Positions 8,717-17,710 of a stretch of 64,000 nt of DNA are shown here, one piece after another. Position 1 is the stretch's first letter. The number at the start of each line of letters is the position of its first letter. The stretch lies in assembly GCA_963842975.1 (NCBI GenBank), contig CAWJIH010000008.1:1-64000 (forward strand). Direction: 5' to 3'. Source of the stretch: JACJWR01 sp963842975. GTDB taxonomy: Bacteria; Actinomycetota; Actinomycetes; S36-B12; UBA10799. The notes beneath the pieces were generated by a model. It was given only the letters and a program-made list of their open reading frames with translations. It searched no databases and had not been told where the DNA came from. Made by a program: the position numbers and the translations under genes.

Positions 8717-9934
8717 CTAGAACTCAAAGGATGCAAGAAGGTCATCGACTCGTTCAGCTCTCCGCACCAAGGAGAACGATTGCCAGTCAGAGGTCTGCAA
8801 GATTGGCGGACTCGGCAGAATGAACGGAGGCTTCATGGTGATGGAGTAGGATCCTACATTGCAGAATGAGATGAAATCACCCACTTCAAGGTCAACGGGA
8901 AGGTCCTTCACCAGGAGGTCGGATTCGATGCAGGTAAAGCCCGCCACGTCACACTTTCGATCGGACGAGCGTGCCTCAATCGAATACACCTCAAGGGGGA
9001 GTTTCTGAAAACGGGAGTAGGGACTGGTGTTGAAGAGGCTGCCGTCCACGGTGGCTACCGATCGGCCGCGTATCCGCCGGACGTCGATCACCTTGGTGAA
9101 GAACCTCATGGAATCAGCCACGAGCGCTGTTCCCGGTTCGACCAGGAGAGTCGGGCAGTCCTCCGGATTGGGATAGGCCTTCCCTATGACGGGTCCAATT
9201 GCCCTTGCGTAGTCCGAGAAAGACACACTGTCAACGCCGAATCTGCTGGCTAGTTCATCGCTCAACTCTCCGTAGTATCCGCCCCCAAGGTCGAGATACT
9301 TCGGTGGGGACGGGAAGATTTCCTGCGCGACGACAACAAGTTCTTGAATTCTCGTCGCAAATGTTTCCACCGGACGGTTCGGGAAGTGGCAGTGAATACC
9401 ATCGAGAACCAGGTTTGGTGTGCTGCCAGCAAGCCTCACGATTTCGCGGAAGAGTTCCCCTCCCCGGTCCAGCCCGAATCGAGACACTCCACCATCGAGG
9501 TCGAAATTGACGCGGATCCCAAAGTGAAACTCCTCGTCGGGCGCATCGGCGGCGAGTTGACGCAGCATCTGCCAGTCCCTTGCGCTATCGAGTTGGACGA
9601 GGGCTCCGCCCCGAACGGCCTCAACAAACGATTCTCGTGACTTATTCGGTCCGTTGTAGATGATGTTGCTAGGTTCGACGCCTACGCGACGAGCGATCGT
9701 CCACTCCATTGCTGAGACCACTTCAGCGAGACCGCCCAGTGCGTCGACCTCCCGGCAGATTGTCGGCGTGTAATTCGTTTTGTAGGAGTATCCGATGCGT
9801 ACCTTCGGGTACTCGGCGCATAGCGCCCCTTCAAGGGCTCGAAAGTTCTCTCTGAAGCGAGCGGCGTCGAAGACATAGAATGAATCCCCGTGTGTGACCG
9901 AAAGTGATTCCACCAACTCATAGTTCAACGCCAT
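8717..9934 (-). CDS. PLP-dependent decarboxylase, type III fold (LysA/SbnH-like)
   Basis: 405 residues, usual length for the family. Seen: PLP lysine in YSYKTNY (Lys52), SRFGL (151-155), HCHF (181-184), the phosphate-binding GGGY (217-220), EPGTALV (266-272), the catalytic Cys in CIESD (335-339) and GSYS (361-364). Enzymes of this fold decarboxylate D- or L-amino acids (diaminopimelate, ornithine, arginine) or amino-acid conjugates such as citryl-diaminopropionate. The specificity cannot be read from sequence. It lies 4 nt after the sugar transferase and 1 nt before the aldolase, in one operon. No other lysine biosynthesis gene is nearby, so a housekeeping LysA role is unlikely. Confidence 0.88.
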   Translation of the reverse strand: MALNYELVESLSVTHGDSFYVFDAARFRENFRALEGALCAEYPKVRIGYSYKTNYTPTICREVDALGGLAEVVSAMEWTIARRVGVEPSNIIYNGPNKSRESFVEAVRGGALVQLDSARDWQMLRQLAADAPDEEFHFGIRVNFDLDGGVSRFGLDRGGELFREIVRLAGSTPNLVLDGIHCHFPNRPVETFATRIQELVVVAQEIFPSPPKYLDLGGGYYGELSDELASRFGVDSVSFSDYARAIGPVIGKAYPNPEDCPTLLVEPGTALVADSMRFFTKVIDVRRIRGRSVATVDGSLFNTSPYSRFQKLPLEVYSIEARSSDRKCDVAGFTCIESDLLVKDLPVDLEVGDFISFCNVGSYSITMKPPFILPSPPILQTSDWQSFSLVRRAERVDDLLASFEF

Positions 9935-9938
9935 CCCC

Positions 9939-10583
9939 CTATGTCTCCTGCTCGATAATGCCCTGGCGGCTGAGGACGATAACGACAGATTTCGTCAGGA
10001 TCTCGAGGTCCACCCTGAACCCTCGCGTCGCCAAGAGGTCAAGGTAGCGATTATCCATCTCGATTTTCTTGTCCCACGACAATTCATTGCGTCCCGAAAC
10101 CTGGGCCAGCCCGGTGATTCCCGGGCGCACTGCGAAGCGACGGTTTGTTCTTGCATCGAAGTCGGACTCAGGGCCTAGCTCGCCCACGACCGGCGGCCGG
10201 GGTCCGACCAGCGACATGTCGCCTCGCAGCACGTTCCACAGTTGGGGCGCCTCGTCGATGCTGATCTCGCGCAAGACCTTGCCGCTCCGCGTCACTCTTG
10301 GGTCGTCCTCGAAACTGAACAAGCCAGTCCCCACGTTCTGCGCACCCTGCACCATGGTTCGGAACTTGAGCATGTTGAAGCGCTTGCGGGCCTTCCCCAG
10401 CCGCTCCTGGCGGAACAGAATCGGCGAACCCGCATCGATGCGCACGACTACGGCGACCATAGACACCGGCAAGATCGAAACACCGAGCAGCGCCAGTGCT
10501 GCAACAATGTCGAAGGTTCGCTTCACCACTAAGGTGCGCTTGGGTACTATCAGGGCTTCGTTGCGCCGTAGCGGGCGGTTCAC
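9939..10583 (-). CDS. Initiating sugar transferase (PglC/WcaJ-type, second copy)
   Basis: About 214 residues from GTG at 10583, which overlaps the TGA of the aminotransferase (GTGA), indicating translational coupling. Seen: hydrophobic anchor (about 22-48), KFRTM (73-77), catalytic Asp-Glu in SIDEAP (110-111), SLVGPRP (124-130) and RPGITGLAQVSGRN (153-166). Loads a sugar 1-phosphate on undecaprenyl phosphate. It is the second such enzyme in the window; the two proteins are clearly diverged, so they may use different sugars or serve different glycans. A longer upstream reading frame is rejected because it lies inside the aminotransferase gene. Confidence 0.9.
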   Translation of the reverse strand: MNRPLRRNEALIVPKRTLVVKRTFDIVAALALLGVSILPVSMVAVVVRIDAGSPILFRQERLGKARKRFNMLKFRTMVQGAQNVGTGLFSFEDDPRVTRSGKVLREISIDEAPQLWNVLRGDMSLVGPRPPVVGELGPESDFDARTNRRFAVRPGITGLAQVSGRNELSWDKKIEMDNRYLDLLATRGFRVDLEILTKSVVIVLSRQGIIEQET

Positions 10584-11515
10584 GAGTTTGACATCTCGGA
10601 AATGGGCGTCAGCCAGTGAGCGTACTGCGGAAGACGTCCTCTGACGCAGTCGCCATAGAGGCGCGTGATTTCCGAGGTAACGGGCCCACACGAACCCTCG
10701 CCGACGGTCAGCCCGTTCACCGAAGACACGTGTCGAACCTCCACAGCGCTGCCGCATGCGAACACTTCGTCTGCAGTCCGCAGTTCCGTTCCCGCCACCC
10801 CTCGAACCTCAACAGGGATTCCGGCATCACTGGCCAAGGCGAAAACGCTGTCACGGGTGATGCCATCCAGTATCCCGTCGGTCATCGGCGGAGCCACCAA
10901 TGTGCCCTCGTTTGCGATAAGCACGCTGGCTCCTGGAGCTTCGGCCAGTCGGCCTGCTCGGGTTAGAAATATGGGCAGGTCGTACCCGGCACGTCGGGCC
11001 TCGAGCATTGCATAGCGGCCAGCCATGTAGTTCGCGCCAGCCTTAACTGCTGGCGGCATATCATCGTCGTTGATCCTCCGCCAGGAGGAGACGCAGGCGC
11101 GATAGCCCGACCCCGACTTGTGTTGTGGCCCTGCGGGGATGGGTGCGACGAGAAGAGACGGGGTTGCCTCCTCGCTCCATGAACCTACCGCGTCAAGCAT
11201 CAGGCAGAGTCGGATCGAGATGTCCCCGACATATGCGTTGTGGGCGACGGTTTCCCGAACGATCTCTAGTACTTGCGAGTCGGAGATTTCGAACGGCATA
11301 CCGGCCAGGACGCTGGATTTCCGTAGCCGCCGCAGATGCTCCCCGAAGCGGAAAATTCGCACAAGTCCTTCGTCTGGGTCGAGATACGCCCGAAGTCCCT
11401 CAAAGACGTTGACCCCGTACTGCGCGGTGGCACTCAGGGCGCTGACGCTCGCGGAATTGACCGGGACCAGCTGATCCCGAAACCAGACCGATCGTGTCCT
11501 GGGGGGGTTGGTCAA
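10580..11515 (-). CDS. Class IV aminotransferase (IlvE-like)
   Basis: 311 residues. Fold-type IV PLP enzyme resembling branched-chain aminotransferase: YGVNVFEGLRAY (33-44), PLP lysine in VKAGANYM (Lys158), the Glu of RLAEAPGASVLI (Glu192) and the phosphate-binding GITRDSV segment (about 228-234). Starts at TTG with a strong AAGGAGGAGG 4 nt upstream. First gene of the minus-strand operon continuing into the sugar transferase, decarboxylase, aldolase and methyltransferase. A biosynthetic role in making an unusual amino acid or amine for glycan decoration is inference; branched-chain amino acid metabolism is the alternative. Confidence 0.85.
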   Translation of the reverse strand: MTNPPRTRSVWFRDQLVPVNSASVSALSATAQYGVNVFEGLRAYLDPDEGLVRIFRFGEHLRRLRKSSVLAGMPFEISDSQVLEIVRETVAHNAYVGDISIRLCLMLDAVGSWSEEATPSLLVAPIPAGPQHKSGSGYRACVSSWRRINDDDMPPAVKAGANYMAGRYAMLEARRAGYDLPIFLTRAGRLAEAPGASVLIANEGTLVAPPMTDGILDGITRDSVFALASDAGIPVEVRGVAGTELRTADEVFACGSAVEVRHVSSVNGLTVGEGSCGPVTSEITRLYGDCVRGRLPQYAHWLTPISEMSNS

Positions 11516-11519
11516 TTAT

Positions 11520-11529
11520 CCTCCTCCTT
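11520..11529 (-). promoter_or_regulatory. Strong ribosome binding site of the aminotransferase operon
   Basis: AAGGAGGAGG on the minus strand, 4 nt before the TTG at 11515; it decides that unusual start. Confidence 0.7.
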
Positions 11530-11691
11530 GAGGTTGGGAGCTGGAACCTTCGGGATTCCGATGACGGTGCGTGGAATCGTTACCTAGTCTAGCGGTGGCG
11601 CTCATGAATTGACCTGGCCCGCCAGCGATGCGCTTCGCCGAGTCTGGGATCCAGCGGACTATAGGTGTGAGGTGAGTCTGGCGGCTGAGAG

Positions 11692-12954
11692 CTACTCCCC
11701 GCCTCGGTGAGCCGTCCACTCGGAAAGCATGGCGAGGTGTTGCACCATGCGTCCGTACACGAGGTCAAACGAGAATCGTGTCTCGTACAAGTCCGCCGCA
11801 GCCGCAGACATCTGTTGAATCGTCGAGGGATCCGCCTCCAACTCTCGCAGAACGTTGGCCAAGGATCTCGGACCCGGTTGGATTGTGTACCGCGCGCCGG
11901 CACTGTTGGCGTAGATGTTCTCCTCGATGGCACCTGTGAGGCTCGATATGAAGGGCTGTCCGTGGGCCAGGGCGTCGTAGATTTTGTTCGGGATGTTGTC
12001 TTGGAAGTCAGGGGTGGGCACGTAGGGCCCCAGAGCTAGTTGGCTGTTCCGCGCTAGAACCTCAGCTTGGGGGTGGGTGATCCAGCCCGGCATCTTCACA
12101 TTTGGCAGTCCCGACAAGATTCCTTGAACCTCTTCCTGCTGGGATCCGCTGCCTGCGATGACGAACTCGAAACTTGTGACCCTGGCGGCATCAACGACAG
12201 GTCGAAAGTCAAACGCGGCGTTTAGGGTCCCCACGAAGGAGATCCGAGGGCGCCCGTCTAATCCCACGCCCTTGCTCGACCACCAGTCGTCGGCGAGGTG
12301 AAGCTCCTCTTCGTCCGGCGCCATCTGCGCCACGGTGAGTGGAAAGACCCCGTCGGCCGCGTGGCGGGGTCTTCCCACGTTGGCCAGACACCAGTCGAGG
12401 AATCGATCGGTCATGCTGGAGAGGCCCGTCGCCTGACGCATCGTCGAGTGTGCCAAGGCGAAGTAGGGGCTCAAAGCCGCGCGTCCGGCTGGTTGCAATA
12501 CCTCTGGAGCAGCCCGGAGGAACAGGTCAGGCCAACGGTCCTTCACATCCAGGAGTACGGGAACATCCCGCTGCGTGAGCCACTTCGTAGCAGCGTAGGC
12601 AGGCTCGATGGGTGGGAAGCCCACGACCGCGACATCTGGAAGCACGGCATCGAGGGCAAGTTGTCGGCGTAATGCCATGGCTAGTTGGGCATGGTCCAGC
12701 ATTCGCGCTGGACTGACGTTCTTTCGGTATCCGCGGCTATGTACTAGTTGCAGTTGGTAGCCGGGTTCGACGGTCACTCTGGTATGTCGGCCGAAGAAAT
12801 GCTGCTTCTCCGTATGGCTGAAGTCCGAGCCCCAGATCACGACCTCGTGTCCGGAATCGACGAGGGCCCGCGCCAGGTTCATGGAGCGCATGGGACGGCC
12901 GGGCGAGTCAGGCAGGGGGACAGGCTCCCCCGTCTGAACAATCCACACGAGCAT
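11692..12954 (-). CDS. Glycosyltransferase family 4
   Basis: 420 residues, GT-B fold. Seen: N-terminal acceptor lobe with SPGRPMRSMNLARAL (glycine/proline-rich loop, about 18-32), a linker near 200, and a donor lobe with SFVGTLN, VIAGSGS and IPNKIYDALAHGQPFI (about 327-342), resembling WbuB/WbjE-type enzymes. The start ATG has GGAG upstream. Transcribed in the same direction as the aminotransferase operon but 176 bp upstream of it. Donor and acceptor unknown. Confidence 0.85.
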   Translation of the reverse strand: MLVWIVQTGEPVPLPDSPGRPMRSMNLARALVDSGHEVVIWGSDFSHTEKQHFFGRHTRVTVEPGYQLQLVHSRGYRKNVSPARMLDHAQLAMALRRQLALDAVLPDVAVVGFPPIEPAYAATKWLTQRDVPVLLDVKDRWPDLFLRAAPEVLQPAGRAALSPYFALAHSTMRQATGLSSMTDRFLDWCLANVGRPRHAADGVFPLTVAQMAPDEEELHLADDWWSSKGVGLDGRPRISFVGTLNAAFDFRPVVDAARVTSFEFVIAGSGSQQEEVQGILSGLPNVKMPGWITHPQAEVLARNSQLALGPYVPTPDFQDNIPNKIYDALAHGQPFISSLTGAIEENIYANSAGARYTIQPGPRSLANVLRELEADPSTIQQMSAAAADLYETRFSFDLVYGRMVQHLAMLSEWTAHRGGE

Positions 12955-13255
12955 CGGCTCTCCAAACTGGAACTACGTTGGGTCGGGCGCTTCTATCATG
13001 CTACGGGGGCGCGCACCTCCAGTCGATGCTTGCCCGATTCCGTGTGGCTCCCATGTGTCGCCTCAGTTGGCCAGCAAAACATGCTTGGCTGGGGCATGGT
13101 GGATGGTGGCCAGCCAGGCGAAGTAGAACACGCTTGCCTTGACGTTGTCCCGGCTCACCCCGGCGTCCACGCATTGTGCCCCACCTGGAGTTCCGGCCCA
13201 CCTCCGCGTTTGGACGCTGAATGGATCTGACCGGCCCGGCGAGTCCGGAGACTTT
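12955..13255. other. Intergenic stretch between GT4 and an IS3 element
   Basis: About 300 bp with no gene I can support. It contains the upstream region of the GT4 gene and, on the minus strand near 13060-13160, a short open stretch (FYFAWLATIHHAPAKH) that might be the tail of a gene cut off by the IS3 insertion; I do not recognise it. Confidence 0.4.
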
Positions 13256-14185
13256 CTAGTTTGAGACTCCGGCGGTCGCTGGGGTCCGGTGGTGAACGTA
13301 GTGGGCTTGTTCGGCCTCGACGGGTGTGAGGTCGTCGCAGTACTCGAATGGGCGGCGGTGGTTGAACCAGTCGCCCCATTCGGCGGTGGCGATCTCGAGG
13401 TCGTCGAGGCCCTTCCAGGGCCGTCGCCGCTTGACGAGTTCGGTCTGGTAGAGGCCGATCACCGTCTCAGCGAGGGCGTTGTCGAACGACGAGCCGACGG
13501 CCCCGGTCGAGGGCCTGATCCCGGCGGCGTCGAGGTGCTCGGCGTAGGCCATCGAGAGGTACTGGACTCCGTGGTCATGGTACGTCACCAGACCGGTCAG
13601 GTCCTTGCCCTCACGGTGGCGAATCCAGACCGCCTGATCGACGGCGTCGACGACGAGTTGGCTGGTCATCGTCGTCGTGACCGACCAGCCCAGGATGCGT
13701 CGGGCGTAGGCGTCGATGACGAACGCGGTGTAGCACCAGCCCGACCACGTGCTGACGTAGGTGAAGTCGGCAACCCACAGACGGTCCGGCGCGAGCGGCC
13801 GGAAGTTCCGCTTCACCAGGTCCAACGGCTTGGGCTGGCGCGGGTCGCTGATCGTGGTCCGTTTGACCTTGCCCCGCACCACACCGGCCAGCCCCAGCTC
13901 GGCCATGAGCCTCTCGACCGTGCACCTAGCGATCGGAGCCTCATCGACACCGCGTTCGCGGTTGAGCGTCAGCCAGACCTTCCGTGCACCGAACACGCCG
14001 TAGTTGCTGGCGTGCGCGGCCGCGATCCTCGGCTTCAACTCAGCGTCGCGCACCTCGCGCGCCGACGGCGTGCGGGAGCGGTGCTCGTAGTAGGTCGACG
14101 GGGCGATCCCGCCGCCGGGGGAGATGCTCGCTGATCGATTCCCTTCCCCACACTCCCACACCAACTGCCGTTTCGGCGAGGGCAA
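13256..14185 (-). pseudogene. IS3 OrfB transposase, altered N-terminus
   Basis: The core from IAPSTYYEHRSR to the end reads well: VADFTYVSTWSGW (first Asp), YHDHGVQYLS (second Asp) and SFDNALAETVIGLYQTEL (Glu). The first 28 residues do not resemble the family and some 30 expected residues before APSTYYEH seem to be missing, so the gene is probably disrupted by a small deletion or frameshift around 14105-14185. Left as pseudogene with moderate certainty. Confidence 0.65.
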
Positions 14186-14553
14186 CCCCGGACGTCCAAT
14201 CTAGGCCATCGCAACACCTCCGTGCTCATCACCAAACGGGTGTCGGCCGCGAAGTTGAATACACCGAGCGCCGCCTTGAGAATCGCGTTCGCCCGTTTGA
14301 GCTCGGCGTTCTCGCGCTTCAGCCGACGCAACTCCGCCGACTCCTCAGTCGTCACCCCGGCACGCCCCCCGGTGTCGACCTCGGCCTGCCGGCACCACTT
14401 CCGGACCGTCTCCGGTGTCCCAACCCCGAGCAGCTCGGCCACCCGGGTCATGGCTGCCCACTCCGATTCGTGATCAGAGCGGACCTCGCCCACCATCCGG
14501 ACTGCCCGCTCACGCACCTCGGCCGGGTACCTCTTCGACGTACTCGCTGACAT
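14035..14553 (-). CDS. IS3 OrfA (helix-turn-helix)
   Basis: Starts MSASTSKRYPAEVRERAVRM, with an HTH (MTRVAELLGVGTPETVRKWCRQ) and a coiled-coil ending ELRRLKRENAELKRANAILKAA, typical of IS3 OrfA. The natural end is expected about 20 residues after that; the frame stays open much further into OrfB in another phase, so the last 60 codons are probably not meaningful. Confidence 0.6.
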   Translation of the reverse strand: MSASTSKRYPAEVRERAVRMVGEVRSDHESEWAAMTRVAELLGVGTPETVRKWCRQAEVDTGGRAGVTTEESAELRRLKRENAELKRANAILKAALGVFNFAADTRLVMSTEVLRWPRLDVRGCPRRNGSWCGSVGKGIDQRASPPAAGSPRRPTTSTAPARRRRARCATLS

Positions 14554-14640
14554 GACTCCATCCTTCCCAAAGAACAGAGTGAGCTGTACTAGGTTGTGTG
14601 GAGTCTTCGCGTTGGACTCTCATGCGCTTTGTGCTTCGAT

Positions 14641-15545
14641 CTATATCGGGGTCAGCATGCCCAAGGCTGAGTGGCGACGCTGCCGGTTGTGGAAGATCTC
14701 GAGGTAGTCGAAAATGGCATTGCCGACTCCATCCGGGTTCGCCACCGCCGTGTGTCGAGCAGTTCGACCTGCATCCGGGACCAGAACGCCTCGATCATTG
14801 AGTTGTCGTAGCAATCGCCCACCAGACCCATGGACGGCAGCAGGCCTGCATCCTTGGCGCGTTTGGTGAATGCCCAGGATGTGCATTGAACGCCCTGGTC
14901 CGAGTGAAGTATGGTCTCTCCCTTTGCGGGCTATCGTGCTGAGATGGCCATCGACAAGGCGTTGGTCGCCAGAGCCTTGTTCGGGGAGGAGTCGATCGCC
15001 CAGCCGACGACCAGCCGGGAGTAGGTGTCTAGCACCACGCAGCAGTAGATCTTGCCTTCGGCCGTCGGATGCTCGGTGAGGTCTGTAGCCCAAAGTCGGT
15101 CTCGAACATCGCGGTTGAACTTCCGCTGCACCAGGTCACCGGCTGTGGGCTCATTCAGGCCGCGCTGGTATTTGCGTCGGCCGGTTGCGCCCTGCAGGCC
15201 TGCGCGGCGCATCAACGTCGCGACCTGTTGACGGCCCACCGGTAGCCCTCGTCCGATCGTCAACTCCGCGTGGACCCGACGATGCCCGTAGCTGCCGCGT
15301 GAGTCGGCATGGATCCCGGAGATGATCTCGGTCAGCATTTTGTGCCGGACCGCACGGGCTGAGGGTTTCCGCTTGCGCCAGGCGTAGTAGCCGGACTGAG
15401 AAACCCCCAAGACGGCAGCGGCGGGCTCCCCGCGGCGCAGGCTCGACCTGGAGGTTCCCAGCACCCGGCACGCGCGCCGCTGGGACACCCCAAACGTGGA
15501 CACCAGGTGCCCGGTTGCTGCCCGATGCTTGGCCGAGCTCACCAT
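14641..15545 (-). pseudogene. Chimeric, truncated IS3 OrfB
   Basis: The first 38 residues (MVSSAKHRAATGHLV...RRACRVLGTSRSSLRR) belong to the OrfB type that starts with a QRRACRVLG helix; from AAAVLGVSQSGYYAWRKRKPS onward it is a different IS3 subgroup. The core reads RLWATDLTEHPT (first Asp) to MAISAR, then changes frame near 14935 and continues as ...DQGVQC...DNSMIEAFW with the second Asp and the Glu, ending at 14641 just after GMLTPI where the family continues with EYE. So it is a recombinant, frameshifted and 3'-truncated gene. Confidence 0.7.
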
Positions 15546-15820
15546 TTTTCCTCGGCGATCTCCTTGAGCATCGCCTTGTCCAGCTCGGCCTCGGCCAGCA
15601 GCTTCTTCAACCGGGCGTTCTCGACCTCGAGGTCCTTGAGCCGCTTGGCCTCGTCCGGGCTCATGGCGCCGTATTGGTGCGAGTTCAACCAGTAGTACGT
15701 GGCCTCGGTGACCTCCAAATGCTGGAGCACCTCCGCGATCGATGCGCCCTGCCCGATCATCCGGTCAGCCTCACGCAGCTTGCGCACGATCTGCTCCGGG
15801 GTGTGCCTGCGCCGCTTCAT
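15539..15820 (-). CDS. IS3 OrfA
   Basis: About 93 residues from MKRRRHTPEQIVRKL. HTH region GASIAEVLQHLEVTEATYYWL and coiled coil RLKDLEVENARLKKLLAEAELDKAMLKEI, matching the OrfA that normally precedes the QRRACRVLG-type OrfB. Its end overlaps the OrfB start by 7 nt. It looks complete although its OrfB is chimeric. Confidence 0.7.
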   Translation of the reverse strand: MKRRRHTPEQIVRKLREADRMIGQGASIAEVLQHLEVTEATYYWLNSHQYGAMSPDEAKRLKDLEVENARLKKLLAEAELDKAMLKEIAEEKW

Positions 15821-15890
15821 CTCGTTGTCATCCTCCACGCCCTTACGGGCATCGTGGACCACAACCAGAACCTGGCACCAAATCAGGGGG

Positions 15891-16079
15891 TCACGTCACA
15901 TCGGCCTCGTAACTGAGCAGCCCCGGCGCGCGACCTGCATCAATCTTGGCCTGCTTCTTCCACCGGAACAGCGTCGCCTCGGTGACCCCCGTCTCTTCGC
16001 TAAGCCTGGCCACCGGCTCGCCGGCCAGCATCCGTTCGCACAGCCACCGGTGATACTGCGCTGGGTACATCTTCGGCAT
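15891..16079 (-). pseudogene. Third IS3-type OrfA, truncated
   Basis: 62 residues: MPKMYPAQYHRWLCERMLAGE, HTH-like LSEETGVTEATLFRWKKQAKIDAGR, then stops after LLSYEAD where relatives continue. The break lies beside the IS3 copy at 14.6-15.9 kb, which most likely inserted into it. The 16080-16287 interval holds the outer end of this element (AAAACCGGTCCACTTTCC) and a short open stretch ending in TAG at 16319 that resembles a transposase tail but cannot be assigned. Confidence 0.6.
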
Positions 16080-16287
16080 ACAGGTGATCCCTCCTCAAGA
16101 TCACCATGCCCGAAACTGTCACAAAACCGGTCCACTTTCCGGGGTCACCATCAGACTGACCAAACAACGGGGTCGGGCCACAAGACCTTCTTGGTCAACG
16201 CCGTCAGCGATCCTTCCGGGCCAGTCAGGTCCACGCCGTCGACTTTGGCCTGCTCGACCATCGTCTCAGCCCGCTACGAAAGATCGG

Positions 16288-16424
16288 CCTCCGAGGCTGA
16301 GGCGGCCAAGGCCGACTAGGCCCGGGACGCTGGTTCCAGTGATTTCATGATGTTGATCGTCCCCAACTCGCGGTCCTGAACCGTGGAGATCACGCCAACT
16401 CATTCACACAAATCTCGCTACAGA
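16288..16424 (+). repeat. Diverged dispersed repeat, copy 2
   Basis: Matches 5017-5152 with many substitutions. Its last bases (CAAATCTCGCTA) supply the stop codon of the adjacent polymerase gene on the minus strand, so the mobile element that left it ended at or inside that gene. Confidence 0.6.
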
Positions 16425-17710
16425 CCGCGATAGGCGGGCGGAAGTGTAGCCGCCCGGCCTTTGGTTTTGCGTGCTCTTGAGACGAGTGGGATGCCAGCAG
16501 CAGCGACTGCGGGAAGCAGCCATATGCTCTTGTAGTACTCCGCTGACAGCGTGAGCATGAAGGGTAGAACCGCGATGGCTGCAACTAGGTAAGGTCCAGT
16601 GTTTTTACCTCTGAAGGCGATAACGGCCGCTGTGATGCCGACGCTTACGAACAGGATCAGCCCGACTATTCCGGTCTGCACAGCAACCTCGAGAAAGGAG
16701 TTGTGTAGCACTTGGTATCTGTCAAAGAACAGAGCAGAGAACATCCGCGACTGTCCTAGTCCGACGCCAGACCAAATCCACTCATCGCGGTAATAGAGGG
16801 CTCCGCTCCATAGTTCACTGCGCCCAGACCAAGCCTCTAGGTTCGTGAGGTTCTCGGCCAGGTTCGATAGGCGCTCGGGTAGCAGGGGGGCAACCGCGCG
16901 CAGTGCCAGTAGCATCAGGACAAGGAGCGAGACGGCCGTGAGCAGCGCAGAAAGAATTGACTCGCGTCGCAGGGTGTTGAGCGCCACAGCGCTCCCGATC
17001 GCCGCGATCGCCGCAATTGCCCCCGTCCGCGAGCCGGTTCCCAGTGCGCCGACCAGTAGGACTACCGAGGACAGCGCGAACACGAACCGCCACAACTTCT
17101 GCGTACGCAAAGAGAGCATGACCGACCAACCAAGGGCCAGCGTCAGCACTAGAGCCAGGCCGTTCTCGTTCTGCTGGGCGACTGTTACCTGGTCGCCTCC
17201 GTTTAGTTGAGCCGCATTGAGCAGTGCCAGGACGGTTGCGGAAAGCACGAACACGCGAATGGCCGCGTCTCCGGACACCGCCATCGCCCGTGTGAGGATG
17301 GGCACCATCAAGGCGAGTCCGGTGAAGGTCGCGTACCTCCCAAAGGTGGATCCATACAGACTCTCCAGCGATGTACCAGCCCACGAGAGGGTTAGCGCCC
17401 AATAACCCATCAAGATGGCGATAGCCCACCAAAGGGGTCGAGTTGCCCGTGTGTCTACTCTCCAACTTCGGCCCGTGTGACTTCCGCGCAGCCTCGAATA
17501 CCCCCAAATGGCCATAGTTGCCGCAGCCAAAATGGCCGTGACCGAGAAGCCCAGAGCCCCTTGGTAGTTCTCCAGAGGGATTGCCGCAACGTAGGCGAGG
17601 GAGACGAGCACAAAGAGCTTCGCATCAAAGCCCTCTGCCTTCGGCCATCTGGCAGCCTGAGACTCGCTGGCTGTCTTGCGCTCAGCGACACTCATGGGCC
17701 GAAGATACAT
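16418..17710 (-). CDS. Wzy/WaaL-like O-antigen polymerase or ligase
   Basis: 430 residues with about ten to eleven membrane segments (for example 30-46, 56-70, 93-110, 125-140, 186-200, 208-226, 232-246, 253-275, 361-375, 391-407). A large extracytoplasmic loop precedes VLHNSFLEVAVQTGIVGL (about 346-363), the HNSFLE pattern typical of Wzy_C/O-antigen ligase proteins. Would polymerise or ligate lipid-linked repeat units on the outer face of the membrane. ATG at 17710 has GGAGG 8 nt upstream and overlaps the sulfotransferase gene by 29 nt. The C-terminus ends inside a mobile-element repeat and may have been shortened. Confidence 0.8.
   Translation of the reverse strand: MYLRPMSVAERKTASESQAARWPKAEGFDAKLFVLVSLAYVAAIPLENYQGALGFSVTAILAAATMAIWGYSRLRGSHTGRSWRVDTRATRPLWWAIAILMGYWALTLSWAGTSLESLYGSTFGRYATFTGLALMVPILTRAMAVSGDAAIRVFVLSATVLALLNAAQLNGGDQVTVAQQNENGLALVLTLALGWSVMLSLRTQKLWRFVFALSSVVLLVGALGTGSRTGAIAAIAAIGSAVALNTLRRESILSALLTAVSLLVLMLLALRAVAPLLPERLSNLAENLTNLEAWSGRSELWSGALYYRDEWIWSGVGLGQSRMFSALFFDRYQVLHNSFLEVAVQTGIVGLILFVSVGITAAVIAFRGKNTGPYLVAAIAVLPFMLTLSAEYYKSIWLLPAVAAAGIPLVSRARKTKGRAATLPPAYRGL

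Larger units (their letters stand above)
13256..14553 (-). mobile_element. IS3-family element, second type
   Basis: Minus-strand OrfA followed by OrfB. Terminal repeats could not be placed with confidence, so the limits given are those of the coding part. Distinct in sequence from the IS3 elements at 3.6 kb and 14.6 kb. Confidence 0.65.

Noticed and set aside
7858..9934. A siderophore (staphyloferrin B-like) biosynthesis locus
   Set aside because: The SbnG/SbnH-like pair is present, but there are no NIS synthetases, transporters or diaminopropionate genes, and the operon includes a glycan-initiating transferase.
13289..14134. Plus-strand open frame of 281 codons
   Set aside because: Antisense to IS3 OrfB.
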